From the NCBI GenBank assembly GCA_017628165.1, contig JAGBZQ010000010.1:1-33931 (forward strand): DNA of 33,931 bases, read 5' to 3'. Each line of letters starts with the position of its first letter. The stretch's first letter is position 1. The notes under the pieces were generated by a model. That model had not been told where the DNA came from and did not search any database. It saw only the letters and a list, made by a program, of their open reading frames with translations. Shown one piece after another: positions 26,701-33,700 of this stretch. The DNA comes from Kiritimatiellia bacterium. GTDB taxonomy: Bacteria; Verrucomicrobiota; Kiritimatiellia; RFP12; UBA1067. Both the position numbers and the translations under genes were made by a program.

Positions 26701-27326
26701 CGCCCGCCCACTCCGACCTGTGCAGTCTGGACGTCATTGGCAAAAAAGAGCTTGGGCGTCTTGGGAGTATCTTCATCCGTGGTAATCGCCCACTTGTCGG
26801 TTCTGTTGAGAACGTAGGAGTATGAATCGCTCGTATCGTCGGAAGCAGGCTTGGGGCCGTCTGCGGTATTCGCCGCAAGAACAATCGGAAGCGCCACATC
26901 GCCTGTGCGGGAAACATACTTGAAGACGAACTCCGTTCTCGCAACGAGAGGGGCCTGCGCCTGCTCGACCGTCTTCACTTCGACAAGATCGGCATACTCG
27001 AGCTTACCGGAAACAAAGATGCCGATCTGAAGAGGGAAGAGCGCGTCATCAAGAAGCTCGGAGCTTACGCCGACGTGCTTGAGCATCCACGGCTTTGAGT
27101 CGGGAGAGAAATCCCTCGTCTCGAGAGAAACCTTGAAGTAGAGCGGCTTTCCTCCCACTGTGATAGGCTTTTCAATCGAAGCGTACGCTTCGACGGGATT
27201 GCCTTCGGCATCACAGGGGCGGATATCAAAGATATCTCCGTCTACGCCGGTTGCAGCAAAGGAACAGGCCGAAATGACCATTCCAAATGCCATGGTTATG
27301 AGCTTCATTAATTTATTCGTTGTCAT
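14778..27326 (-). CDS. Giant secreted multidomain surface protein (4182 aa) with LamG and Asp-rich calcium-type modules
   Basis: The protein starts with an export signal (about 1-24); ISAC near its end could be read as a lipobox. Residues 30-1330 are beta-rich, with a Calx-beta-like segment (about 630-760, TYNEGDTAKFKIQL) and PKD-like segments (about 770-890, AGTYKVKVQIKDKD; and about 1040-1160). About 15 Asp-rich loops follow, mostly of the form DxDxDGxxDxxE, at about 1350, 1502, 1572, 1594, 1909, 1946, 2012, 2070, 2194, 2345, 2454, 2542, 3066, 3140, 3162, 3252 and 3982 (some weaker), typically followed by W or E residues (DGWE, PDWWE). An acidic Gly/Glu linker lies at about 1860-1878. A LamG/concanavalin-type domain covers about 2575-2820 (TVECWVRPEK, GEWAHVALTFDG, GGWIDEVRVWDG). 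An Ig/FN3-like segment lies at about 3748-3845. The C-terminus is GFFKVKITE, with no membrane anchor, PEP-CTERM or obvious enzyme motif. Probable role: calcium-dependent surface adhesion or glycan binding; this is inference. Confidence 0.85.
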   Translation of the reverse strand: MTTNKLMKLITMAFGMVISACSFAATGVDGDIFDIRPCDAEGNPVEAYASIEKPITVGGKPLYFKVSLETRDFSPDSKPWMLKHVGVSSELLDDALFPLQIGIFVSGKLEYADLVEVKTVEQAQAPLVARTEFVFKYVSRTGDVALPIVLAANTADGPKPASDDTSDSYSYVLNRTDKWAITTDEDTPKTPKLFFANDVQTAQVGVGGRALDYTLAKCGFYIQTIGFDANWEIPKGEAGAVWRTVHESSSITGGNTAPMLEALAAPDHAVTLYVWSTDDDAVTIKGGTSVEMIVGYEGGNPIKKSVKVGEITFGSGQMTADFQIEGAAGGEGKTCELVLSPWIGYNFNASNVRLTDYVTVPVKCLKPLPPTVVVSVDRDKAYAKVGDGWKEYSAIVDVALTQPVATPIDVTVTPSIVGFDGDMADYVRFSTSATSVKTIAALSDTATVTIPAGQLRASAKIYAFFLKADARTSGGATIDFTPSIPADQQTATGLTSQDRFVAGGCEVVAEAPRFDSPLEDSEIGATAGVAQELEIELADTYAAQQIESPANGYKVEIKYNDSLGWKELSGFFYIGQGGLLRDAAGKLPELVYPTSSASTSTGSFTTQIRVTDPINGTRVILKLIATVAAPKTVMVTTESDTYNEGDTAKFKIQLNADNDTGSELYAFLVAGPDETKAGHFSALGRKCVITPDMTAQDYLLTKGIVINPDNGGPGKEAVASIKLLDGLSEDTGGSSYYFSVVLCTKAEYDPNSVVTGYNSNYATIQVFNVVPEITRIEMNGFEPVENGGLLKFDGAYPIGQTQTFQAIVKDKGGFDLTDGFTTRWTITRVGGGITIPVTPIVGNPNDKKHAVTFQQAGTYKVKVQIKDKDMDDWSEVFAEVYVDVVDQPQLVVADVQDPSEEVDSEMAKRRKVSVSLGGYYNAAEEMVVMVTVIPPEGDNAGVLELDAALENIPQGYETLASNAIAADGTAGCKHYFLKFRGTESQEISVTKMDGTMLTMSPGFSIKAQVLNTAASSDPAKSWAEYYLPQTTRFYINNIAPVAVVTDQNNESNRWEVAGGAATQYPIRWTVRNDVDNDYTGLWSDGQTTGIKVSFAGCDNADDGLAYVTSRTSGTSGVFIPNFGSVQGDQTVTMTIEDKDGGYTTYTYLYKVTPSKFLTTISTGPSGGTSTSKLSQKYALLGSNIYGTLGQGHTFVGSGASFSSANNFRLKWNCSKKTAVEIYAYGYKVNDPVDGGQLDGGNDIAIDKNGRAQAGVSINQNNCYRYTFADAAKDEDKKDSFFYCWILHTVDENGGSTDSILGATISPEIPGKAATGRVNLPNEQTKDGNYLDTEVEAIFAREWRVSDNLGDINADGIPDVFAVKTWGGGNLINLVTGAEAVIDNDLVNLSSSNPDEDFLPAVYGGKGNSYAPIGLPFTTRLEIRGLGDGLNALDMTRSDADFNVIEPEKPEDDGTDKDPPDETEAWQAFAAAKGLDPAVPDLELWSPEPGSDRYPRMDPTVEDTDGDGFSDGWEYFFWYQAHVNNLAKPGYFKAEKFNHANILKGKTIDDADIEARFNPCSPLEPDVLAKNPDFDNDGLSDLEELVIGTNPCHWDTDGDHMCDGWEVMMCLDPLSNSDKSTNPDGDFMAYFRLSNGWVPADANLDASKDQGGFKVYINIPEGAVGIDVVTVPPAEPEGEPTFEVRRVLTEAVENARFVRVGVKKDANGEIVRYGLEGDPNPDNVPPAERIWGHVMVEVLEVGSENLAEGIEVARITSGNDRILIHDQVRQAFGFDPRTAWSNVNGYVTDRWNPMINTALQLGDTTGAAINTRPYYTYDEYLVMKYRNDFEISYYDVPPTPHPWGVFGDMTTNPNVVNPKTEGEGEEEGDGEGEGEEKGGKSSTQQIAEKLQEAFKQAGSIHTPVTTHGADTDLDGVPDGWELYMGRNPCLAPLVPGAEDGEGIPGASDYDADGLSYALEYAGTDSCNAYKGCDSIYKNHLGNTMGWFNKFFPTNPGVNTVGPGQHMGEDIIPGADTDRDGVTDGEEGGNWAHDFYNGGNTYTDLLLGFIYGSPADDGSCCIRGAGMNPCTIDTDLDGIPDGWEMQHAGIPVDALTGTPVDPLNNGRVGSAQVDMATLVADGIFARLAGAAAGTNSTDSASGDANTAGGAADSEALTAVIYIAGGMDATFPGDVCTDSAQRGLSYDPLLGTVRDVDFDHDGLQNFQEYLIQSVRHFRYDDVSTPLMGRLLSGDQGAFQQAFYGYVPFDMADVGTFQGNVTEAWGEVPQDVEARADVYDLMKPWTEEGWRMLGYFAAPVQEWDRAITSVVLADPIYMWPVSVMTEEGEEPSMITSGSVAGYVTTDPRMADTDGDGMDDYYEMFHGLNPILGTNVDSPDASVWTGGKRGDIISAVNAERNGDSCLGSFNAYYNEWIFPDYVSLDGRVSGEPPTVAATPIAAPQAFDAVLYPWIMGTALADADGDGMRNDDERIVANAADPMPRHTDPTPLWFTERSTPVSYVAQYYVTSQRLIAQPWMPPPSSEFEIAAVAGGMDFEYMYGFEEGEGYDTDGDFVFDGAEVVTGFTPATDPLKFEDPDRRQALYLDGVQSYALSRELQERPIQSSDLLKQFTVECWVRPEKTGAEQTIIERAIVYDGSRITGDAAAIRANFRIGLYSDGRVYGMFDNNDAMESGLNHPISCQRVDGTSLTVGEWAHVALTFDGSTLTLYVNGDAVNSAATTLIPANGVTMLQQNPGAEGGIPTTGYSSLPASLIIGARPEKASVVVQNSGDPQAALAPYWIDETTGDHLETFANMREFFGGWIDEVRVWDGARTAAEIKADFRKRYTFEDALENRSEVAYAWLEDATRNNNDSEEMLPAELVFHYNFMTLPGAVNAGDVLKTPAGFAAKVLDAAVGSYAANPEIDAAGLYDVAALKGSADDLNVGWWNESLLKNTVYSDYHVVPWIQNTVGHLPLADGNVVDTSIYAKQFGALYTPAAMHELAVFEFPNSAVPYSSVVYNLDRYMKVFAATRVAEQYGEAFATYKRMAEFAMRSSFSATTDLIPLGNAYAKTCPKMWDRAVADAWDLTGSDDDADGLPDWWENLVSGGTDIAWDMMIGENDVPAAYKDLHKDMFPATAGELYKFDLINGMQPNGTIDEAYKATVDTDGDNIPDWWEKKYDIFASSDVDDNDSDGLSNWAEYLLSEVFEVKDSAGNRLKFSPIDAKSVNGYDLDYFIKVGELYAGELFSDHDFIEDQLEDSWGAAFASRYKWDAFSDADEDGWSNYAEARFHNFTKSIVAPYASHVVGDSEIKDMPIPTLKLTLRYNGLQPLTGTSDEGGGGNEEERATLAPIVVKTYTRKGDGSSVADATFTIQPGEERENIAYIGPWDEKTVSGTLTPGYINAGSFTLEFAEIDRNDIYTFFVGDLSGVDAALAAQMPSGYYADSYEAYMSLYNRFGPNLIQLQSAEFEWGEFEEASAITVTQDTNTPGENGYICIGGERTGTINLKTGDYSFDLTPLARHGVEMTNSTAVISMAQMVLRLKYNSVVPGMQSNKLDLFLGEAENGFVKEGKNTIVAFYDLDGSGDYTPGEPFGTAVGVDVGWHQAKTEIELTDTNPVFARINLTTETTDRKVIFGEAGSDMSIIDGGSVSGGRSERIRVVRAYSSCYGKQPAFTPLRVVVDKIVNFDQNACLTEADILEYCALDLDWDSLYDEIINGFNKGDDVEWVGYLIYFGSDENLETAPCSSVGVRRYFDPENGRAVAEAISPGSANSVVFGTHPTFKWRMPKRSHTYTAFKVQILDGTKVVWDSGFRRAPAQDLDGVHTFEADAYIGDELENNKNYTWRVSMYNAKFKTDAWSTENYVFRMNAPTIGAGYANIPVSVKYFGPASVAQKAEFVVEAFSTPDFTGIPAARAVVDNLESVIAAGVTHQTNAFLYGVPVGKYYLRAYADMKDIPGTAKRVRDLTESWGYACKRGEKVSDIYTPLGFVVTDANGFAAPIDIYIEDVDTNGSCLPDAWELVKNGGKLDNGASSLDASLANAYAINKLLTANIQDKVVGSVRTDAYNNYIMTAFSSPAMTALALGFDPDSITIRPDGSISVESEVEEIEITGVGFDADGNVKLTIEGKLNTAEGNANGLGFIPLSGDSEKTVECQVLYKETLDKSEWDEVSFPVQITVGDKPQEVTLKIIEDLKRASSGFFKVKITE
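21694..21750 (-). repeat. Gly/Glu-rich simple-sequence linker in the giant gene
   Basis: About 19 codons encode almost only Glu and Gly with one Asp (EGEGEEEGDGEGEGEE, then KGG). The DNA is a near-repetitive run of GAA/GAG and GGT/GGC codons. It separates the central Asp-rich region from the more strongly calcium-motif-rich second half of the protein. It is probably a flexible, very acidic hinge. Confidence 0.7.
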
Positions 27327-27351
27327 GATGATTTATCCCTCTTTGCTAAAA

Positions 27352-27708
27352 TTACCTGCTCTGGGTGGCTCTCATCTGATTGGCCACCGTCTCGCGCGCC
27401 TTGATCGTATGCTGCTTCATCAGCTCGGCGTATTTATCCACTTCCGCCTGAAGCTTCGCAAGGACCTCGGCGGACTGATTAGCCGCCTTTGCTTCCTCGA
27501 GAGCTTTGACCGCTATGGAAGCGGCTTTCATAATCTCCCTGCGCGCCGAATTCAGTTCATTGAGTTTCTCAAGATAAACAGGATCGTTCATGCGTCTTTT
27601 AACCGGATCTTTCTCGACTGACGCGGCATCTGCATCAGACGACTTCGAGCATCCGGCAAGGATACTCGCGCCGATCATAAGCGCTATAACGGAAGTTTTA
27701 ATTGCCAT
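27352..27708 (-). CDS. Small coiled-coil lipoprotein between two giant genes
   Basis: The 118-aa product has a textbook lipoprotein signal: a hydrophobic stretch and lipobox LAGC with Cys20, followed by Ser, which by the E. coli rule would favour the outer membrane. After a short Ser/Asp/Ala linker, residues about 45-110 form a charged, Ala/Glu/Lys-rich helix with heptad-like spacing, probably a coiled coil. No known family is recognised. Its ATG overlaps the last 11 nt of the upstream giant gene, and the next giant gene starts 25 nt downstream, so the three are almost certainly co-transcribed and this one may be translationally coupled. It may anchor or chaperone one of the giant proteins at the outer membrane, but only its position suggests that. 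Confidence 0.8.
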   Translation of the reverse strand: MAIKTSVIALMIGASILAGCSKSSDADAASVEKDPVKRRMNDPVYLEKLNELNSARREIMKAASIAVKALEEAKAANQSAEVLAKLQAEVDKYAELMKQHTIKARETVANQMRATQSR

Positions 27709-30700
27709 AGTAGTTTTCTTTCTTCAAAAGCTCCACGGTGAAGGGCTTGAGCTTCGTGTCAATCGCCCACTTGAAAAAGATAGGTGTCTGGCCGTGCTGC
27801 TCAACCCATTCCGACCAGCCTGCGCCATATCCGGGAGACTCGGTGCCGAGCGGATCTTTCACCTCAATCTTGGAGATGAAATCGGCATCAAAGGAGTTGT
27901 CGTCAAAAACAAACCACCTGAGCGGCACCCAGTTCTGCTCGTTCTGCTCGCTCGTAAGACCGTTGGCCAGAAGGCCCGCCACCTTGAACGTGACGCTCGT
28001 CCAGGCCACATTCCCCGCCAGATCCTTGGAGAGCGAGCCTGGCTCAAGACCTCTGAGCGTATACGGTGCGTATGCCGTCTTGCCGTTGAAATACGTTTCG
28101 GCATTCTCGGACGTATTCGTCACGAACATCTTGACGGACATCTTGACGTTGGTGACGGATTCAGATCCCAGATATCCATCCTTGATCGCCGGAAGCGGTG
28201 CGGAAGCCATACCGGCCACAAACGCCTGGTTGCTGACGGTAGGATCAATATCGAGCCAGTAAATCTGCGTAAGAGTGAGGTTCGTGACCACCGTTCCATA
28301 AAGCGAACGGAATTCTACTGGGCAGATTTCCTCCAAGCCGTAGTTCTTCCACCGGCCCTTCGCCGTGCTGCCCTCCTCAAGCCATTTCATGATGGCGTCA
28401 CGATATTTGTTGTCTACCGTAAGGCCGTAATCAGTCTCAAGATCGCTGCGCACCTTTGCGCCCGCCACGACAGTAACGTTATTGGATGCACCCACGCCCA
28501 CGGTGACCTGATACGTGCGCGGCGCAGCAAGGGGCGTAGCCACCGCCGCGCGGCCGTTTGTGGTGACGCCCGCAAGCTCATACCAGGGATCGACCGTATA
28601 TGTGATGTTCGTTCCGCGGTCGCTGCCCTTCTGGATCACGAGAATCTGGTTCCTGTTTGTGTTTACGGCATCGCCGATCGTCTGGTAGATGTGGCCGAAG
28701 ACATTGTCGAGGTTGGCATAGATGATGATCGATGAGCCGTTCGGCGTGGGGTGATCCGGGTCAATCTGCTGGCCTTCGTTTATGCGGCCGGGGGTCATGG
28801 TGACGACGCGCGACCAGTCATTAGAGACCTGCCCGCGATTCGTAAGTACGCTGAGCGAGAGGTTCTCGCCTGCATTATCCTCGCCGACATACTGGAAATC
28901 GGAGCCCTTCATCATGCGGTTGAGCGCATTGACGGTATTCGAGGGCTGCATATCGGTGTAGGACTCCCAGACGCCGGACCAGTAGTTCGTGCCGAGCGCC
29001 ACGATCTCATGCTCCACGATGCCGCTGCCGCGGACGAGCTGAATGCCGATAGGCTCGATGGAACTTATCTCCTCGGCGGAAACGTCGGCGGAAGGATAAT
29101 CCACATTCCAAACTCCGTCAAGAGTGCCATCGGCATACTTAAGCCGCTGGCTCTGACGCGAACGGGTGTTGCCGAGGACGCGGAAGACCATGTTCGACGC
29201 CATGCCGGTCAGATTCGGCTTCGTAGGCTCAAGATCGGCAGATCCGAAACGGCCGATCGTATTCGTCACCACTATGTTGCTTCCGATCAGGGCCTCGAGG
29301 ACGCGGACGCTCCATCCTGTGATATCGGCCTCGGCGGGAACCGCGATCTCCACAAACTGAAGGTCTCTGTCGGTATTCACGTAGTTGCTGTTGTATGTGC
29401 CGAAAAGATTGACCTCGTTGATCCACGCCCACTTGGGAGCCACGGTATCGAGAATGTTGTACGCCGTGAAAGCGTCCTTGCCCGCATTTTTGTCCACAGG
29501 CGCATACCACTCGGGCGTCGTCCATGATCCGGCGGAGGAAAGGTAGTTCGTGACGGGCACATTGCTATCCTTCTGATAGTAGACCACTTCAAGCTCGTAC
29601 TGCACCACTGTGCCGGGCGCGAACGACGGGGTGACAATGGCATCCTGAGCCGTCGTATAGCTTGAGCGGTAGATGAGATTTGTGCCGGTAGCACGTGCCA
29701 AAAGCGCAGACTTTGCCCCCTTCACACCCTTCCAGTTCACATAACCCCAAGGATACTCGCCCTCAAACCAATGGAGACGGACGGAAGGCGTGCGCTCGAA
29801 ATCAATCTCATCGGCAAGCTGCGCGGCGAAAATCTCGCACTGGATGCCCCAGCTCTCGTTGCAAAGCGGCTGCTCCGCCGTGCTCGGCACATTAGAGACG
29901 TATCCCGTGCCGTCCAAATGCGTCCTGAACGCGCCGACATTCCTGAATGCGAGCCTTGCGCGAACAGCCTCGGAAACCACCACTTCGTCGATGAGGACTC
30001 TCACCGGATTTTCATAGCCTTCAGGCTTATGATTTTGGACGTGAGGATCGGCAATGCCGTCGATGCCCGTCACCGCCAGGCGGAACGCCGCGTACGCCTT
30101 GGAAGGATCGGTCTTGTATGAAAAAGTCTCGTATGTCTTGTTGGAAACGACGAACTTCTCCAAAAGCTCCCAATTCTGATCCACGCTGCCGGTGAGCGAA
30201 CCGTAGAGCGTCACCTGAGCGGGCTGAGAATTGCCAAGGTCAAATTTACGCGCCTTGAAAGAGACTTCGCCCACGAGATTGGAGACGAAGGTAGGCGTCT
30301 GAACAAACGGCTGATGCGCCTTGTATGCCTCCTCTTTCATCGGCTCCACATTCGCGGCCCAGGAGTTGTTGAGTGCCAAGGAAAGCCCGCGGCTCACAAC
30401 GTTAGTCCCAGTAGAATCATCGCGGACGAACGAATACATATCGGAGAGAAGCATACGCTTTTCCGTGTCGAGATCGCCGCCGAGAGTGCGGAGGTTCCAG
30501 CCCCACCATGAGCCGGAATCGAGCATAGGCTCGTCACGGCAAAGAACATCGGTGATGAGAATCTCTGCAAAATTCTTCGGATCCATCTCGTCCTGGACGT
30601 CCTCTACCACCTTAGGATCCATCACAAGGCGCACAACGCCCTTGACGCCGTGAAGCCCCAAGTAGACACTGAAAGTTCCGTTTTCAGGCAAAATATATTT

Positions 30701-33700
30701 GCCAGAGGAATCCTTTTCTGTAAAGTCGATAACAAAAGGCTTCCCGTCTTTCTCGTATGTCGTCCAAGTAGCGGAATCAAAATTATGGATATTGTCGATA
30801 TTAGATGAGTTGACGTTGTTTGTAGCAATCTGAACGAGAAGCTTCACCTTGCGAAGTGATGTCTTATAATCCGCTGACGAACCTGCGGGGGCGTAGTTGA
30901 ACGAAAGCATACCGATGCCGGCGCCAGCGTTGTAGCCGTCAAAAAGCGGCGAACGGATGGACGCAGGCTTCTCAGGCGTAGTGCGGCGACCAGAGAGGAG
31001 AATGCCCTTGTTTTTAATCCACGAAGAAGTGAAGATGATGTTCGTAAGCCCTCTATAGTCAGAGGCATCATTAAGCCCGGGGATGCACTCTCCGCCGACA
31101 TTCGCCCAATCATCGCCGCGGAACTGCTTAAGCTCGATATCGTCGATGACAACATCTGTGCGGATATCGTCCGTAGAGCCGTTGTGCTTAATCTTGACGG
31201 AGCAATCGCTTGTCGTATAGACCTTGATATCGTTTGCCTTGGGAGTTCCAAACGTATCGCAAGTCTCGCTCTTGAGAAGCTTCCAGTCCGTCTTGCCTGC
31301 GCTTGCCGTAAGAATATCAATCTGCTGCTCTGGAACGACATTCTTAAGCGCTGTGACCACATCGCTTACCGGCACCGCTGTCATTCGCGCAGGACGAATA
31401 TACCACAAATCATTGCGGATCTGCGATGTCGCCACTCCCGACGGGTTGGAGAATGTAACAAGGTTATTGGAAAAAATGTCAAATGTATTCGCCGGTCCGA
31501 TCTGGGCAGTCTGTGCGATAGGCTTTTCAAAAACCACATAATTGGAAAAATATCCTTCGCTGTTCGCGGAAAGTAAGCCATACGTACCACCCTTAAGACG
31601 CTCGTCCGAAGTATCGCGATAGCAAATCATATTATACTGCTTGCCAGAGATTTCGCTCGTACTGAACGAAGGGGTGACGGCATCACTCAGCTTATATCCC
31701 GCAACAATACAGGTGCCCGTAGGGCTAGACGCAAGCGAAATAAAGAGCGGCCTGTAGCCCTTGCCAGTCAAGGAAGAGCATTCGGGCCAATTATCCTTTT
31801 GCCCGTAAGAATCCACATACTTCTCGCCAAGCTTCTTGGACAGAATCTTGCCCTTTGCATCGTATGTCCAACGATAAAGCGAGAGCACCTGCCCCTGTGC
31901 ATTGTATTCGCCGTTCTTGGCCTTGGCCTGCTCGACACGGAACTCGTAAAAACCCTTGTCCCGGCGGTAGTAGCCGATGAGAGAAAGCGAAGCGTTGCCG
32001 GTAAAGCTTTTGTTCTTTTTAAGATCGAAGGCACTTGCCGCCACAAACGAATAATTCGTCATTGTGCTCTTGAGAGGTGCATCATAGTAAGCAAAATCAT
32101 CGAAGTTTATGAACTGCGACAACCGCACCTTGAACGAGATTGATTCAAGACCGCGCGGAGACTCGGCGCCGTCCACAAACTGGATATAGCCCTTGCCCTG
32201 ACCATGCATCTGCAGGGCGCGATCGGTAAAGCCATTGGATTGCACCTGAGCATCCCTGTACTTGCCGTAGATATACATGCCGTTCTCGGCCGTCCAGTTG
32301 TTCGGAGTCACCGTAGAGTCAAAGGAAACATAATCGCCATATTGCTGCTGCGTTGTATACTCAAACGCCTCACGCCAATGCTTATTGACACTCGGCATAT
32401 CGCTCCAATTGTCAAATGATTCCACATAATCCTTGGACTTTGCCGACGCGCCAGACTTGTCCACGCTGTCGTCGCTCGTGGAAGTGCCCCGGTAGACGCT
32501 ACCTTTGGCATCATTCCATGCATTGAAGTTCTGATAATCGGCGTGGACGACCGTAAGCCCCCTCGTGGTTTCATCAATCTGGAAGAGGAGATATCCCGTC
32601 ACGGCATCGCACGGAACCGTAGCCCAATCATCATCACCATCGGCAACTTTAAGTATATCGCTCACGGGAAGCGTCTCAGAGTTGGCTGTAGCGCGCCAGA
32701 CAGCCGTATTCGTCTCCCATTCGGCAGCGCCCGGCTCCTGGCGGTTCATAAGCTCAAAGCGATATTTCACACCTTTCGCAAGCGGCTCGGCAGTCTTCAA
32801 GTAGCCGCGCCACATTCCGTTACCCACCACTGCCATATCAACAAAGTTCGTCTTGACGAAAACGCCTTCGTATTTCTCCTCTTCTGTAATCGCCACAAGG
32901 CGAATGGACTCATAATCGCTCTTCCCCTCCCTCAAGCGAACGAACCAATCGCGCCCCATACTCTCGGCAAAATAAACATTAGCCCTGTTGGTGACAACGG
33001 CAACATTTTCAGTGTAAAGCCCGGAGAGGCCCAAATTCGCGCCGGAATAGTCCACATACTCATAATAGGGAGCCTTAAGGAACGACTCAAACCAGAACTC
33101 CACATCGCCTTGACGCCCCGCAGGGAGCTGAAGCGGCGCATCAGCCTTAAAGCCATTCTTGTGGTCAAGCCCCACCTCCTGCCACTCGCCATACTCCTGC
33201 TCCAAATAGCGCCAGCGGTAATGCATCTTAACCCCCGTAAAGAATTCGGCGGTATCTGCATCTTTATTGCCACAATTCGTAGTATACTTGGCATTGCCGC
33301 GCGCCAAAATGTTCGTATCATTCACAGACGGGAACGGGACATTCCATGCGCACGCCTGCCCCAGAACCTGCGCTCCGCCGCGATTGGGATTGTACTCGCC
33401 GCACGGCTCCATATCGGCACGCATCGCCGGATACGATACGATGATGTTGTCGAGGAGGACATATTTTGCAGTTAATGCAGAACCCTCTGCCGCTGATACC
33501 CTTTTTATTCTAAAACGAATAGGTCCGCGATAATCAACCTTGGCGCAAACTCGGTAAAAATTATCACAAGTTCCACCGTTGTTTATGGCGAGCGCAAGTT
33601 CATTCGTTTTTCCGGCCGGCTCAAAATTCGGTGTTCCGTTTTTAACGAGCGGCAGAAGCTCCACCCTGTCCCATACTGCATTACCATAGCGATCTGTTAC

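Noticed and set aside
27250..27326. The 4182-aa protein as a lipoprotein (ISAC near residue 21)
   Set aside because: The lipobox is imperfect (Ile at -3) and an ordinary signal-peptidase site at SFA, just after it, fits equally well. The question is left open in the feature text rather than called.
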